The translations under genes were made by a program, and so were the position numbers. A stretch of DNA of 5,496 bases. It comes from Flavobacteriales bacterium. Its GTDB lineage: Bacteria > Bacteroidota > Bacteroidia > Flavobacteriales_D > Sanyastnellaceae. The stretch is from positions 1 to 5,496 of the forward strand of contig CANHIV010000096.1 in NCBI GenBank assembly GCA_947460525.1, given 5' to 3'. Below are positions 1-5,496 of the stretch, in pieces. Under the pieces are notes generated by a model. That model searched no databases. It saw only the letters and a list, made by a program, of their open reading frames with translations, and was not told the origin of the DNA. Each line of letters begins with the position of its first letter. The first letter of the stretch is position 1.

Positions 1-128
1 ACAATCAAACTGAATAAAAGCCAAGCGGTGACACAACCGTGTCTTTTCGCAGGGTATTTGTCCAAATGCAAATCATCCCCATTCTTGTCTACCTGTTCAA
101 TGTTGTCGTTGTCTGTCCAATTGCTCAT
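1..128 (-). CDS. Small acidic-headed membrane protein, N-terminal fragment (runs off left edge)
   Basis: An open frame starts at the ATG complementary to 126-128 and runs without a stop to base 1, giving 42 codons. Residues 1-24 are hydrophilic and rich in Asp and Asn (six D, one E). A basic patch follows (KYPAKRHGC, residues 24-32), and then a hydrophobic stretch (VTAWLLFSLI, 33-42) that looks like the start of a transmembrane helix. A basic patch just before the helix suggests the N-terminus lies in the cytoplasm. The start is favoured because a full Bacteroidota promoter sits directly upstream (-33 and -7 elements, 133-162) and there is no other Met in the visible part. It is divergent from pdhB across 94 bp. 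The overall look resembles short Bacteroidota membrane proteins with a charged head, but I cannot name a family. Function is unknown and the C-terminal part lies outside the window. Confidence 0.72.
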   Translation of the reverse strand, partial: MSNWTDNDNIEQVDKNGDDLHLDKYPAKRHGCVTAWLLFSLI

Positions 129-132
129 GGCC

Positions 133-162
133 CAAAAGTAATTATTTTAAAACTTATCCAAA
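133..162 (-). promoter_or_regulatory. Bacteroidota-type promoter of the leftward small membrane protein gene
   Basis: Read on the minus strand, TTTG (159-162) is followed by an 18-base spacer and TACTTTTG (133-140), a perfect match to the phylum's -7 element TAnnTTTG at an accepted spacing. Only four bases (GGCC) separate the -7 element from the ATG, so the transcript probably begins at or within a base or two of the start codon. The match is seen directly; promoter activity is inferred. Confidence 0.75.
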
Positions 163-169
163 TAATCTC

Positions 170-198
170 TTTGTTTTATTCTCAATCTCTTATTTTTG
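170..198 (+). promoter_or_regulatory. Bacteroidota-type promoter of the pdhB-meaB operon
   Basis: TTTG (170-173), a 17-base spacer and TATTTTTG (191-198) match the -33/-7 pattern of the Bacteroidota primary sigma factor. Transcription would start near 203-206, leaving an A-rich leader of about 17-20 bases (ACTAAAGAAAAATC just before the ATG). There is no Shine-Dalgarno sequence, as is usual in this phylum. The -33 box lies only 7 bp from that of the divergent promoter, so the two polymerases could compete or share a regulator. No operator repeat is evident between them. Confidence 0.75.
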
Positions 199-222
199 TG
201 GAGTTAGAACTAAAGAAAAATC

Positions 223-1200
223 ATGCGCGAAATTCAGTTTAGAGAGGCCATTTGTGAGGCCATGTCAGAAGAAATGAGAAGAGACTCATCTGTATTTTTA
301 TTGGGTGAAGAAGTTGCAGAGTACAATGGGGCTTACAAAGCATCCAAAGGTATGCTCGACGAATTCGGTCCAAGACGTGTGATTGATACGCCCATTGCTG
401 AGTTGGGTTTTGCAGGTATTGCAGTAGGTGCAGCCATGAATGGATTGCGTCCTGTTGTAGAATTCATGACTTGGAATTTTGCCATCTTGGCTGCTGACCA
501 GATCATTAACTCTGCCGCTAAAATGTTACAAATGTCCGGCGGACAATACAATGTTCCCATTGTTTTCCGCGCGCCAAACGGAACAGCGGGTCAGTTGGCA
601 GCAACCCATAGCCAAAGCTTTGAGGCTTTTTACGCGCATGTTCCAGGTTTGAAAGTCATCACGCCATCCAATCCATATGATGCAAAAGGTTTATTGAAAG
701 CGGCTATCCGCGACAATGACCCAGTATTGTTTATGGAATCAGAAAAAATGTATGGTGACAAAGGCATGGTGCCGGACGGAGAGTACATCTTGCCGATTGG
801 CGTTGCCGATATCAAAAAAGAAGGAACAGATGTTACTTTGGTTTCCTTCGGAAAAATCATGAAGACCGCTTTGGCTGCTGCAGAGGAATTGGAAAGAGTG
901 GGAATTAGTGTTGAAGTTATTGATTTGCGCACCATTCGTCCGTTGGATATAGACACCATCATTGCATCTGTAAAAAAGACCAATCGATTGCTCATTCTTG
1001 AAGAGAGCTGGCCAGTGGCAAGCATTTCTACAGAAATCGCTTACCGTGTTCAACGCAACGCTTTTGATTATTTGGATGCGCCCATTCGTCGTATTACACA
1101 AACCGATACTCCTTTTGCTTTTGCTACCACTTTGATTGAAGCTGCATTGCCTCAAGTTAAAGATGTGGTGCAAGCTGCCAAAGAGGTGTGTTATAAATAA
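223..1200 (+). CDS. pdhB: Pyruvate dehydrogenase E1 component, beta subunit
   Basis: The 325-residue product is full length for a free-standing E1 beta subunit. With E1 alpha it forms the thiamine-diphosphate-dependent heterotetramer that decarboxylates pyruvate and passes the acetyl group to E2 lipoyl domains in the cytoplasm. The N-terminal pyrimidine-binding domain (about 1-180) carries FLLGEEV (25-31), PIAELGF (57-63) and THSQS (128-132). In this family the Glu of the IAELGF motif (Glu60) contacts the cofactor's aminopyrimidine ring. The C-terminal transketolase-like domain (about 190-325) has DVTLVSFG, VEVIDLRTIRPLD (230-242) and the LEESW motif (259-263). Branched-chain 2-oxoacid dehydrogenase E1 beta is the main alternative; the motif set and length favour the pyruvate enzyme. 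The E1 alpha and E2 genes are not in view. It is first in an operon with meaB, under the promoter at 170-198. Confidence 0.93.
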   Translation: MREIQFREAICEAMSEEMRRDSSVFLLGEEVAEYNGAYKASKGMLDEFGPRRVIDTPIAELGFAGIAVGAAMNGLRPVVEFMTWNFAILAADQIINSAAKMLQMSGGQYNVPIVFRAPNGTAGQLAATHSQSFEAFYAHVPGLKVITPSNPYDAKGLLKAAIRDNDPVLFMESEKMYGDKGMVPDGEYILPIGVADIKKEGTDVTLVSFGKIMKTALAAAEELERVGISVEVIDLRTIRPLDIDTIIASVKKTNRLLILEESWPVASISTEIAYRVQRNAFDYLDAPIRRITQTDTPFAFATTLIEAALPQVKDVVQAAKEVCYK

Positions 1201-1208
1201 TTTGGGGC

Positions 1209-2258
1209 ATGTTTCAATCGGATGCTTCTAAAGAAAATTCTCGCAAGCATCTGGTATCCGCATTGCGCCAGCATCTCCACAATGACCAGTGGTCAGAAGT
1301 GGCTGATCAAATTTTAAAGGGCAATCGTAGCGCTTTGTCACAGGCCATTACTTGGTCGGAAAGCACATTGCCCCAACATCGAAATTTCACTCAAAAAATT
1401 ATTGAAAAAGTTCTCCCTTTTACAGGGAGATCTTTTCGTTTGGGCATGACCGGCGTTCCCGGTGTTGGAAAGTCCACTTTGATTGAAGCCCTTGGCATGC
1501 AATGGATACAGCAAGGACATCGTGTTGCTGTTTTGGCCATTGATCCCTCCAGCCCCATTACCCAAGGTTCCATTTTAGGAGACAAAACCAGAATGGAGCA
1601 ACTGAGCATGAACCCCAATGCTTTTGTTCGACCATCCGCCTCAGCCAATGAATTGGGCGGTGTTGCCGCACATACCCATGAAGCGATATTGTTGTGTGAG
1701 GCTGCAGGATTTGATCGCATAATTGTCGAAACGGTAGGCGTAGGTCAAAGCGAAACTGCAGTGCATCACATGACCGATTGCTTCTTGTTGCTCATGCTGG
1801 CAGGTGCGGGCGACCAACTGCAAGGCATCAAAAGAGGAATCATGGAAATGTGTGACCTCTTGGCCATCACCAAAGCGGATGGCGACAATCATCGAAAAGC
1901 AGAGCTGGCAAAAGCTGAATATCAAAATGCCCTCCACTTGTTTCCGGAGCGACCCGATGCTTGGTCACCACCCGTTGTCACGCTCAGCGCCATCGAGAAA
2001 AAAGGCATCGACCTTTTGGTAGAGGAATTGAATAGATTTGAAAGTTGGAGCAAATCTCGTCAGTGGAATATCCGTCGCAGTGGCCAATTGACATGGCAGT
2101 TTGAAACCGAATTGCTTCGCCAACTTAAAATTAAAATGTCAGGTCTACCGCTGATTCAAGAGGTAGAGAAAAAAATCATCGATCAAGAAATTGGCATATC
2201 AGAAGCTGTTCAGCAATTGCTTGCTGCTATCTTCATGGACACTGATAAAACACCTTAA
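1209..2258 (+). CDS. meaB: Methylmalonyl-CoA mutase-associated GTPase MeaB (ArgK family)
   Basis: The 349-residue protein is a G3E-family P-loop GTPase that gates adenosylcobalamin loading of methylmalonyl-CoA mutase and protects the mutase from inactivation. Helices at 1-70 precede the P-loop GVPGVGKST (82-90). Family signatures follow in order: AIDPSSP (110-116), GSILGDKTRME (120-130), VRPSASANELGG (140-151), ETVGVGQSE (174-182) and LAGAGDQLQGIKRGI (197-211). The guanine-specificity motif reads TKAD (221-224), where many homologues have NKAD. The C-terminal helical arm (about 285-345), used in dimerisation, is present, so the protein is complete. The ATG lies 8 bp after the pdhB stop, with GGGG in the gap and no room for a separate promoter, which suggests co-transcription and possibly translational coupling. 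The older name ArgK (arginine/ornithine transport kinase) is a historical misassignment. The 3' end overlaps the opposing gene by 26 bp. Confidence 0.95.
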   Translation: MFQSDASKENSRKHLVSALRQHLHNDQWSEVADQILKGNRSALSQAITWSESTLPQHRNFTQKIIEKVLPFTGRSFRLGMTGVPGVGKSTLIEALGMQWIQQGHRVAVLAIDPSSPITQGSILGDKTRMEQLSMNPNAFVRPSASANELGGVAAHTHEAILLCEAAGFDRIIVETVGVGQSETAVHHMTDCFLLLMLAGAGDQLQGIKRGIMEMCDLLAITKADGDNHRKAELAKAEYQNALHLFPERPDAWSPPVVTLSAIEKKGIDLLVEELNRFESWSKSRQWNIRRSGQLTWQFETELLRQLKIKMSGLPLIQEVEKKIIDQEIGISEAVQQLLAAIFMDTDKTP

Positions 2259-3981
2259 AGTTGTTGATTTCACTTCCGGAAATCGCTCTTATAACGTAAC
2301 ATCCTGTAGGCAATTGAAAATCTTGTGTTCTGAATAACGGCGAAGATTTTTGCACCTCCACTACCCTTTTGCCCATTTGATCAAAGATTACAAATTGGGT
2401 AGGAACATCATTGTTGGCCACCAAAATGGGTTGATTGCCATTGTCCAAAATTTGCCAATTGGATGTGCCCATTTCTTCAGTGGAATTGGGAATTGCGATA
2501 TAGGACAAATCACCAAAGTTGATTCTGTTCACCCAAAATGGATGATCGATGAAAGGATTTCTGTTTTGTTGGATGCTTTGAATGTAATCATTGCGCCCGC
2601 GCTCATAACCATCTGGCAAATCTTGAAAATGCCAAGTCAGCAAAGTTTCGATGTTTTGCGGCCCTTCACTTAAATTGGGTAAAGTGGTGTTATTCAGATA
2701 ATCAAACGTCCAATTCAGTCCATTAAGGTCATCATATCGCAAAGCCATATATAGCAACGCACGAGCCGCATCACCTTTCTGAACTTCTCTTGGCTCGTAT
2801 ACCAAATAACCTTGCTCACTGTTACCCAAAGTACCGAGAATAAAAGTAGAAACCGGCGTTACAACTTCTCCCAAAGGATGGTTGCTTCGCACACCATTGG
2901 CATTGTTTTGCTGGGTGGGAAAAAGGTGATGTTGATCTGCATATTCATTGGTGCTGGTAGAAGAATAGCTAGGCATCCAACTGTGGCAGTAGGTATGTTC
3001 CCTACTAATGGGCAACCAATCAAATGGCGGCGTATAAACATAATGAAATTGAGAATACACACAATTGACCACTTGTTGACCACCAGCAGTATCCACATGG
3101 GCGTATTGCGCTATCATCGTTTCGTCATAATTGTTGTAGCTGATTTTAGTGTAAGGAGCCCTAACTCTAGCCTTTAAGTCATTGATAAAGTTGAACGAGG
3201 TAGAGTCCACAGCATCATAGTAATTGGCCATCATATTAAAAGGAGTATTACAAGAAGATGGAGCGCCCAAAGGATAATAACTGGGTCCAGCAAATCCATT
3301 GATTACTCCATACAATTGAAAGGAATAATTCTCGCTGGCTCGCAACGCCCAATTGGTAAAACTTAAACCACTTCCAACAAAAGCAACCTGTCCATTTCCA
3401 ATGGTGTCTCCCACCTCGTAGGCCAAAAGTTCGATCGGTGTACCGTTATAATTGCCGTTGGCTCTAACCACCAAATAGCCTTGGGCAACGGCATCGATTT
3501 GCCATTGAACATCCACCTTATAAGTAGTCAGATTGGTCAGCGCAACTTGTCCCTGGCTGCTCGAGATTGAGGCAATAAAAATCACCAACAATGGTACAAT
3601 CTTGCCACCGAAAGACCACGCACCGCGCATCCAACCTGCAATCATTAAGAGTCCACCGATGGGCGTAATGGGACCTAGAACCTTTTCAATATGCCATTGA
3701 TAAAGTTCATTGAACGCCAAAAGATAAATTGATCCCGAAAATAATATTGTCCCCCATGCCAACAAATTAAAGGTTTGCTTGAAAGCCCTTTGACTGCTCA
3801 CTTTCTCTTGAAAAGCGCACAGAATCAACAATCCGAGTCCATGAATCAATTGGTAAAAGACACCCGTTTGAAAGGCTGTCATCATCTTGGGACTTAGAAG
3901 GTCTTTCAACATATGAGCACCAAAAGCACCGGCAACGACTGCCAAGGCCATTAAAACAAAGGGAAATCTACGATTTAGCAT
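2233..3981 (-). CDS. DUF423 membrane protein fused in frame to a secreted endonuclease I with T9SS sorting domain
   Basis: One uninterrupted 582-residue frame holds two proteins that normally stand alone. Residues 1-117 are a DUF423 (YgdD-like) membrane protein: GAFGAH (18-23), FQTGVFYQLIH (37-47), ILFSGSIYLLA (79-89) and GPITPIGGLL (103-112), with four helices. Residues 118-145 look like a Bacteroidota signal peptide: basic start, hydrophobic core VPLLVIFIASIS, and the common SSQGQ end. A beta-rich, fibronectin-III-like region (about 146-240) follows, then an endonuclease I (PF04231-type) domain (about 250-490). Its active-site motifs are REHT (327-330), DQHHLFP (349-355) and NANGVRSN (360-367). 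By analogy with Vvn and EndA, His329 would be the general base, with Glu328 and Asn362 binding the metal. Residues about 510-582 form a T9SS type A sorting domain (FVIFDQMGKRV, LPTGCYVIRA, FKVFYQ). Expected role: non-specific DNA/RNA cleavage outside the cell. Whether it is made as one protein or starts again at Met118 is open. Met1 is favoured as the start because the next Met (11) would cut into the first helix. Confidence 0.88.
   Translation of the reverse strand: MLNRRFPFVLMALAVVAGAFGAHMLKDLLSPKMMTAFQTGVFYQLIHGLGLLILCAFQEKVSSQRAFKQTFNLLAWGTILFSGSIYLLAFNELYQWHIEKVLGPITPIGGLLMIAGWMRGAWSFGGKIVPLLVIFIASISSSQGQVALTNLTTYKVDVQWQIDAVAQGYLVVRANGNYNGTPIELLAYEVGDTIGNGQVAFVGSGLSFTNWALRASENYSFQLYGVINGFAGPSYYPLGAPSSCNTPFNMMANYYDAVDSTSFNFINDLKARVRAPYTKISYNNYDETMIAQYAHVDTAGGQQVVNCVYSQFHYVYTPPFDWLPISREHTYCHSWMPSYSSTSTNEYADQHHLFPTQQNNANGVRSNHPLGEVVTPVSTFILGTLGNSEQGYLVYEPREVQKGDAARALLYMALRYDDLNGLNWTFDYLNNTTLPNLSEGPQNIETLLTWHFQDLPDGYERGRNDYIQSIQQNRNPFIDHPFWVNRINFGDLSYIAIPNSTEEMGTSNWQILDNGNQPILVANNDVPTQFVIFDQMGKRVVEVQKSSPLFRTQDFQLPTGCYVIRAISGSEINNFKVFYQCP
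2236..2454 (-). other. T9SS type A C-terminal sorting domain
   Basis: Residues about 510-582 show the beta-strand pattern of the sorting domain: FVIFDQMGKRV (530-540), a short linker, LPTGCYVIRAISG (557-569) and a final FKVFYQ strand (575-580). The domain directs a periplasmic protein through the outer membrane by type IX secretion and is normally removed on export. The usual opening PNP-type motif is not clear here. The protein ends in CP after the last strand, in the stretch that overlaps meaB. Confidence 0.75.
2863..3003 (-). other. Endonuclease I catalytic core motifs
   Basis: This stretch encodes residues 327-373 of the fusion. It holds the beta-beta-alpha-metal-type active site: REH at 327-329, DQHHLFP at 349-355, and NG followed by RSN at 362-367. 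All residues expected for metal binding and catalysis in this family appear intact, so the nuclease is probably active. The assignment of individual roles is by analogy to Vibrio Vvn and E. coli EndA. Confidence 0.8.
3547..3630 (-). other. Internal signal-peptide-like segment at the DUF423/nuclease junction
   Basis: Residues 118-145 of the fusion run from Met118 (codon 3628-3630) through a short basic stretch with Arg119 and Lys127, a hydrophobic core of about 13 residues, and SSQGQ. Bacteroidota signal peptides often end in a Gln-containing motif such as this. It could be the true start of a separate secreted nuclease, or a fifth membrane helix that is cleaved or retained. Met113 (codon 3643-3645), preceded by GGTGGA, is a second possible internal start. 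The DUF423 domain normally continues for some 10-15 residues past the point where this segment begins, so the two features share sequence. Confidence 0.6.
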
Positions 3982-3985
3982 GAGG

Positions 3986-3993
3986 CAAATGTA
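3986..3993 (-). promoter_or_regulatory. -7 promoter element of the DUF423-nuclease gene
   Basis: On the minus strand TACATTTG matches TAnnTTTG perfectly and lies four bases (CCTC) before the ATG, the same distance as in the small membrane protein gene at the left edge. No good TTG or TTTG -33 element is visible 17-23 bases upstream, so the promoter may be weak or need an activator. The transcript would be leaderless or nearly so. Confidence 0.55.
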
Positions 3994-4004
3994 AAGGAAT
4001 AAAA

Positions 4005-4035
4005 TTGGAGGATTGCGGGGATTGTTTTATATTTC
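4005..4035 (+). promoter_or_regulatory. Probable promoter of the TPR-PD40 gene
   Basis: TTG (4005-4007), a 20-base spacer and TATATTTC (4028-4035) resemble the Bacteroidota -33/-7 pair. The -7 box has one mismatch (final C for G). Transcription would start near 4040, giving a leader of about 15 bases before the GTG at 4057. Confidence 0.5.
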
Positions 4036-4056
4036 GTGATTAAATAGAACCGAAAC

Positions 4057-5496
4057 GTGAAATTTATTTCCTACATATTTTTGTTTTGTCTTGCGATTTT
4101 GACTTCCCTTGTAACCAATGGGCAAGCAAAAAAAGACGAGACCAAACTGGCCAAAGAAGCATTGAGTTATTACAACGCTCGTCAGTATGCAGATGCATAT
4201 CCCATGTATTCGCAATTGATAGCCTTATCGCCGTCCAATGTTGATTACACTTTTCACTTTGGTGTGTGCGCAACCTATTGTGATGCGGATAAGACCAATG
4301 CTGTCAAGTATTTGAAATCGTCCATCAAGGGAGGCTATTCATCGCCGGAAGTTTATTTCTTTTTGGGTCGCGCTTTGCACATGAGTTATCAATTTGGTGA
4401 GGCCTGCAATGCTTATGAAACCTTTTTGGATACAGCAGAGCCTGAAGTTATTGAGCAATACAATGCATTGCGTCAGATTCAAATGTGTATTTATGGTTCT
4501 AAATTATTGGCACACCCCAAAGAAATGGTGGTCAAGAAAAAGGTAGAAGCAGAAAGGATTAACTTTTTCCGCTACATGGCTTTGGAAGCAGTAGGCGGCA
4601 AAATCATCACGACTCCCGCTGAATTTTTAGGAAGCAAAGACAGAAAATCTACCGATCCTCATTTGATTCATATCAACGGAACGCCCAAGTTTGTTTACTT
4701 CAGTTTGCTCAGTGACACATCCGGACTGGATTTGTACCAAGCCGAATTAAAACCGGATGGCAGTTATGGAAAACCCACTCCTTTGGCCGGAAAAATCAAT
4801 ACCGAATACGATGAAGACTTTCCTTTTTTGCATCCCAATGGAAAGCAATTGTATTTTGCTTCAACCGGTCACAATAGCATGGGCGGATACGATATTTTCC
4901 GATCAGATTTGGACTCATTGAGCAAACGTTGGAAGAAACCCGTCAATCTTGGATTTGCCTTTAATACACCTGATGATGACTTGATGTTTATTTCGGATGC
5001 CGCCAATCAAACTGCAGTTTTTGCAACAGCCAGAACCTCCGATATCAATCATTACACCCTTTATCAGACCTCCTTTGAGACCACGCCAATGGAGATTATC
5101 TATGCCAAGGGACATTTCACCAACATGGAAAATCCGGACAACAATGTTGCCCAGATTGTGGTTCGTGATTTGGAAACAGGTGAGATTGTCAGTGAAGTTA
5201 CTTCAGAGGTGAAGTCAGGTTCGTTTGATGTTTATTTCCCCAAGCCAGGCAGATACAGCTATACGGTTACAGTTCCCGATAGCGAGGAAAAATTGATTTC
5301 CGAATTTGATGTACAGCCGGGAAGGTCAGGAGCTGTTTATTTCCCACAAACAGTGAACGCTGTCAAAAAGGAAGATGGAACGGGACAATTGGTGGTTAGA
5401 AATGGCGCCGATAGCAACATCGATTCGGGAATGGAGAATGCCCTAGCGGCTTTGCTTCGCGGTAAATCGAATATGACGGTTAGCAAAGAAGCCGCT
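4057..5496 (+). CDS. Exported TPR / PD40 beta-propeller / CRD-like protein, PorE-like (partial, open at right edge)
   Basis: An open frame of 480 codons begins with GTG and continues past the right edge. GTG is chosen because an in-frame TAG lies at 4045-4047 and the first in-frame ATG (4204, residue 50) would discard the signal peptide. Residues 1-24 form a signal peptide (hydrophobic core FLFCLAILTSLV, then TNGQA) with no lipobox. Residues about 28-145 are helical TPR-like repeats (AKEALSYYNARQYADAY; VYFFLGRALHMSYQFGEACNAY). Residues about 180-340 are PD40 propeller blades, clearest at 252-283: DEDFPFLHPNGKQLYF then GGYDIFRS. Residues about 349-420 look like a carboxypeptidase-regulatory-like beta-sandwich (VVRDLETGEIVSEV, GSFDVYFPKPGRYSYTV). 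This order recalls PorE, an OmpA-C-terminated protein linking type IX secretion to peptidoglycan. An OmpA-like domain would be expected beyond the edge but is not visible, and PorE is a lipoprotein whereas this is not. Role inferred: periplasmic or cell-wall-associated scaffold. Confidence 0.82.
   Translation, partial: MKFISYIFLFCLAILTSLVTNGQAKKDETKLAKEALSYYNARQYADAYPMYSQLIALSPSNVDYTFHFGVCATYCDADKTNAVKYLKSSIKGGYSSPEVYFFLGRALHMSYQFGEACNAYETFLDTAEPEVIEQYNALRQIQMCIYGSKLLAHPKEMVVKKKVEAERINFFRYMALEAVGGKIITTPAEFLGSKDRKSTDPHLIHINGTPKFVYFSLLSDTSGLDLYQAELKPDGSYGKPTPLAGKINTEYDEDFPFLHPNGKQLYFASTGHNSMGGYDIFRSDLDSLSKRWKKPVNLGFAFNTPDDDLMFISDAANQTAVFATARTSDINHYTLYQTSFETTPMEIIYAKGHFTNMENPDNNVAQIVVRDLETGEIVSEVTSEVKSGSFDVYFPKPGRYSYTVTVPDSEEKLISEFDVQPGRSGAVYFPQTVNAVKKEDGTGQLVVRNGADSNIDSGMENALAALLRGKSNMTVSKEAA

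Noticed and set aside
39..242. Rightward 67-codon open frame with a hydrophobic middle
   Set aside because: It lies opposite the leftward gene start, runs through both divergent promoters and overlaps the pdhB start in another frame. Its hydrophobicity is what the complement of an acidic Asp/Asn-rich segment gives.
534..547. TGTCCGGCGGACA near-palindrome inside pdhB, considered as an operator
   Set aside because: It is a short 5-bp stem within conserved codons, with no second copy near any promoter in the window.
739..1173. Leftward open frame of 144 codons opposite pdhB
   Set aside because: It is fully antisense to a clear, full-length pdhB, resembles no family, and has no promoter. It is a frame shadow.
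2266..2284. Hairpin with a 6-bp stem (GATTTC/GAAATC) just after the meaB stop, considered as a terminator
   Set aside because: The stem is short and AT-rich, no T-run follows on either strand, and it lies inside the coding sequence of the opposing nuclease gene.
3560..3640. Possibility that a frameshift joins the DUF423 and nuclease frames artificially
   Set aside because: I read both alternative frames across the junction. One hits a stop after about 16 codons and neither gives a hydrophobic end like that of DUF423, so the sequence itself gives no sign of a shifted reading frame. Loss of a stop codon or a real fusion remains possible.
4027..4273. Two leftward open frames of 62 and 69 codons opposite the start of the TPR-PD40 gene
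   Set aside because: Both are antisense to the signal peptide and TPR region of a gene with clear domain content, and neither resembles a known protein.

Overview
The window looks like a Bacteroidota chromosome of the Flavobacteriales/Chitinophagales type. Four things point there: promoters matching the phylum's TTTG / TAnnTTTG pattern, a secreted nuclease with a type IX secretion (T9SS) C-terminal sorting domain, a TPR plus PD40-propeller envelope protein, and A-rich leaders without Shine-Dalgarno sites. There are no RNA genes, insertion sequences or CRISPR arrays. Gene packing is tight and the gaps are short (94, 8 and 75 bp).

Layout from the left. (1) The start of a leftward gene (128 to the left edge) encodes an acidic, Asp/Asn-rich N-terminus followed by the beginning of a membrane segment. 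(2) A 94-bp divergent spacer carries two complete, back-to-back Bacteroidota promoters. (3) A rightward two-gene operon follows: pdhB (pyruvate dehydrogenase E1 beta) and, 8 bp later, meaB (the G-protein chaperone of methylmalonyl-CoA mutase). (4) A long leftward gene converges on meaB and overlaps its 3' end by 26 bp. It reads a four-helix DUF423 membrane protein straight into a signal-peptide-like segment, a beta-sandwich-like domain, an endonuclease I domain and a T9SS sorting domain. (5) After a 75-bp divergent spacer with promoter elements on both strands, a rightward GTG-started gene encodes a signal peptide, TPR-like helices, PD40 propeller blades and a carboxypeptidase-regulatory-like domain. 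It is open at the right edge.

pdhB and meaB are central metabolism: acetyl-CoA formation, and upkeep of the B12-dependent mutase linking succinyl-CoA and methylmalonyl-CoA. The right half is envelope and secretion biology: an apparent T9SS cargo nuclease divergent from a protein whose domain order recalls the T9SS/peptidoglycan-associated PorE type. The most unusual object is the in-frame DUF423-nuclease fusion. Its predicted topology is coherent, yet the junction also looks exactly like the start of an independent secreted protein. I see no defence system, mobile element or clearly new multi-gene system.
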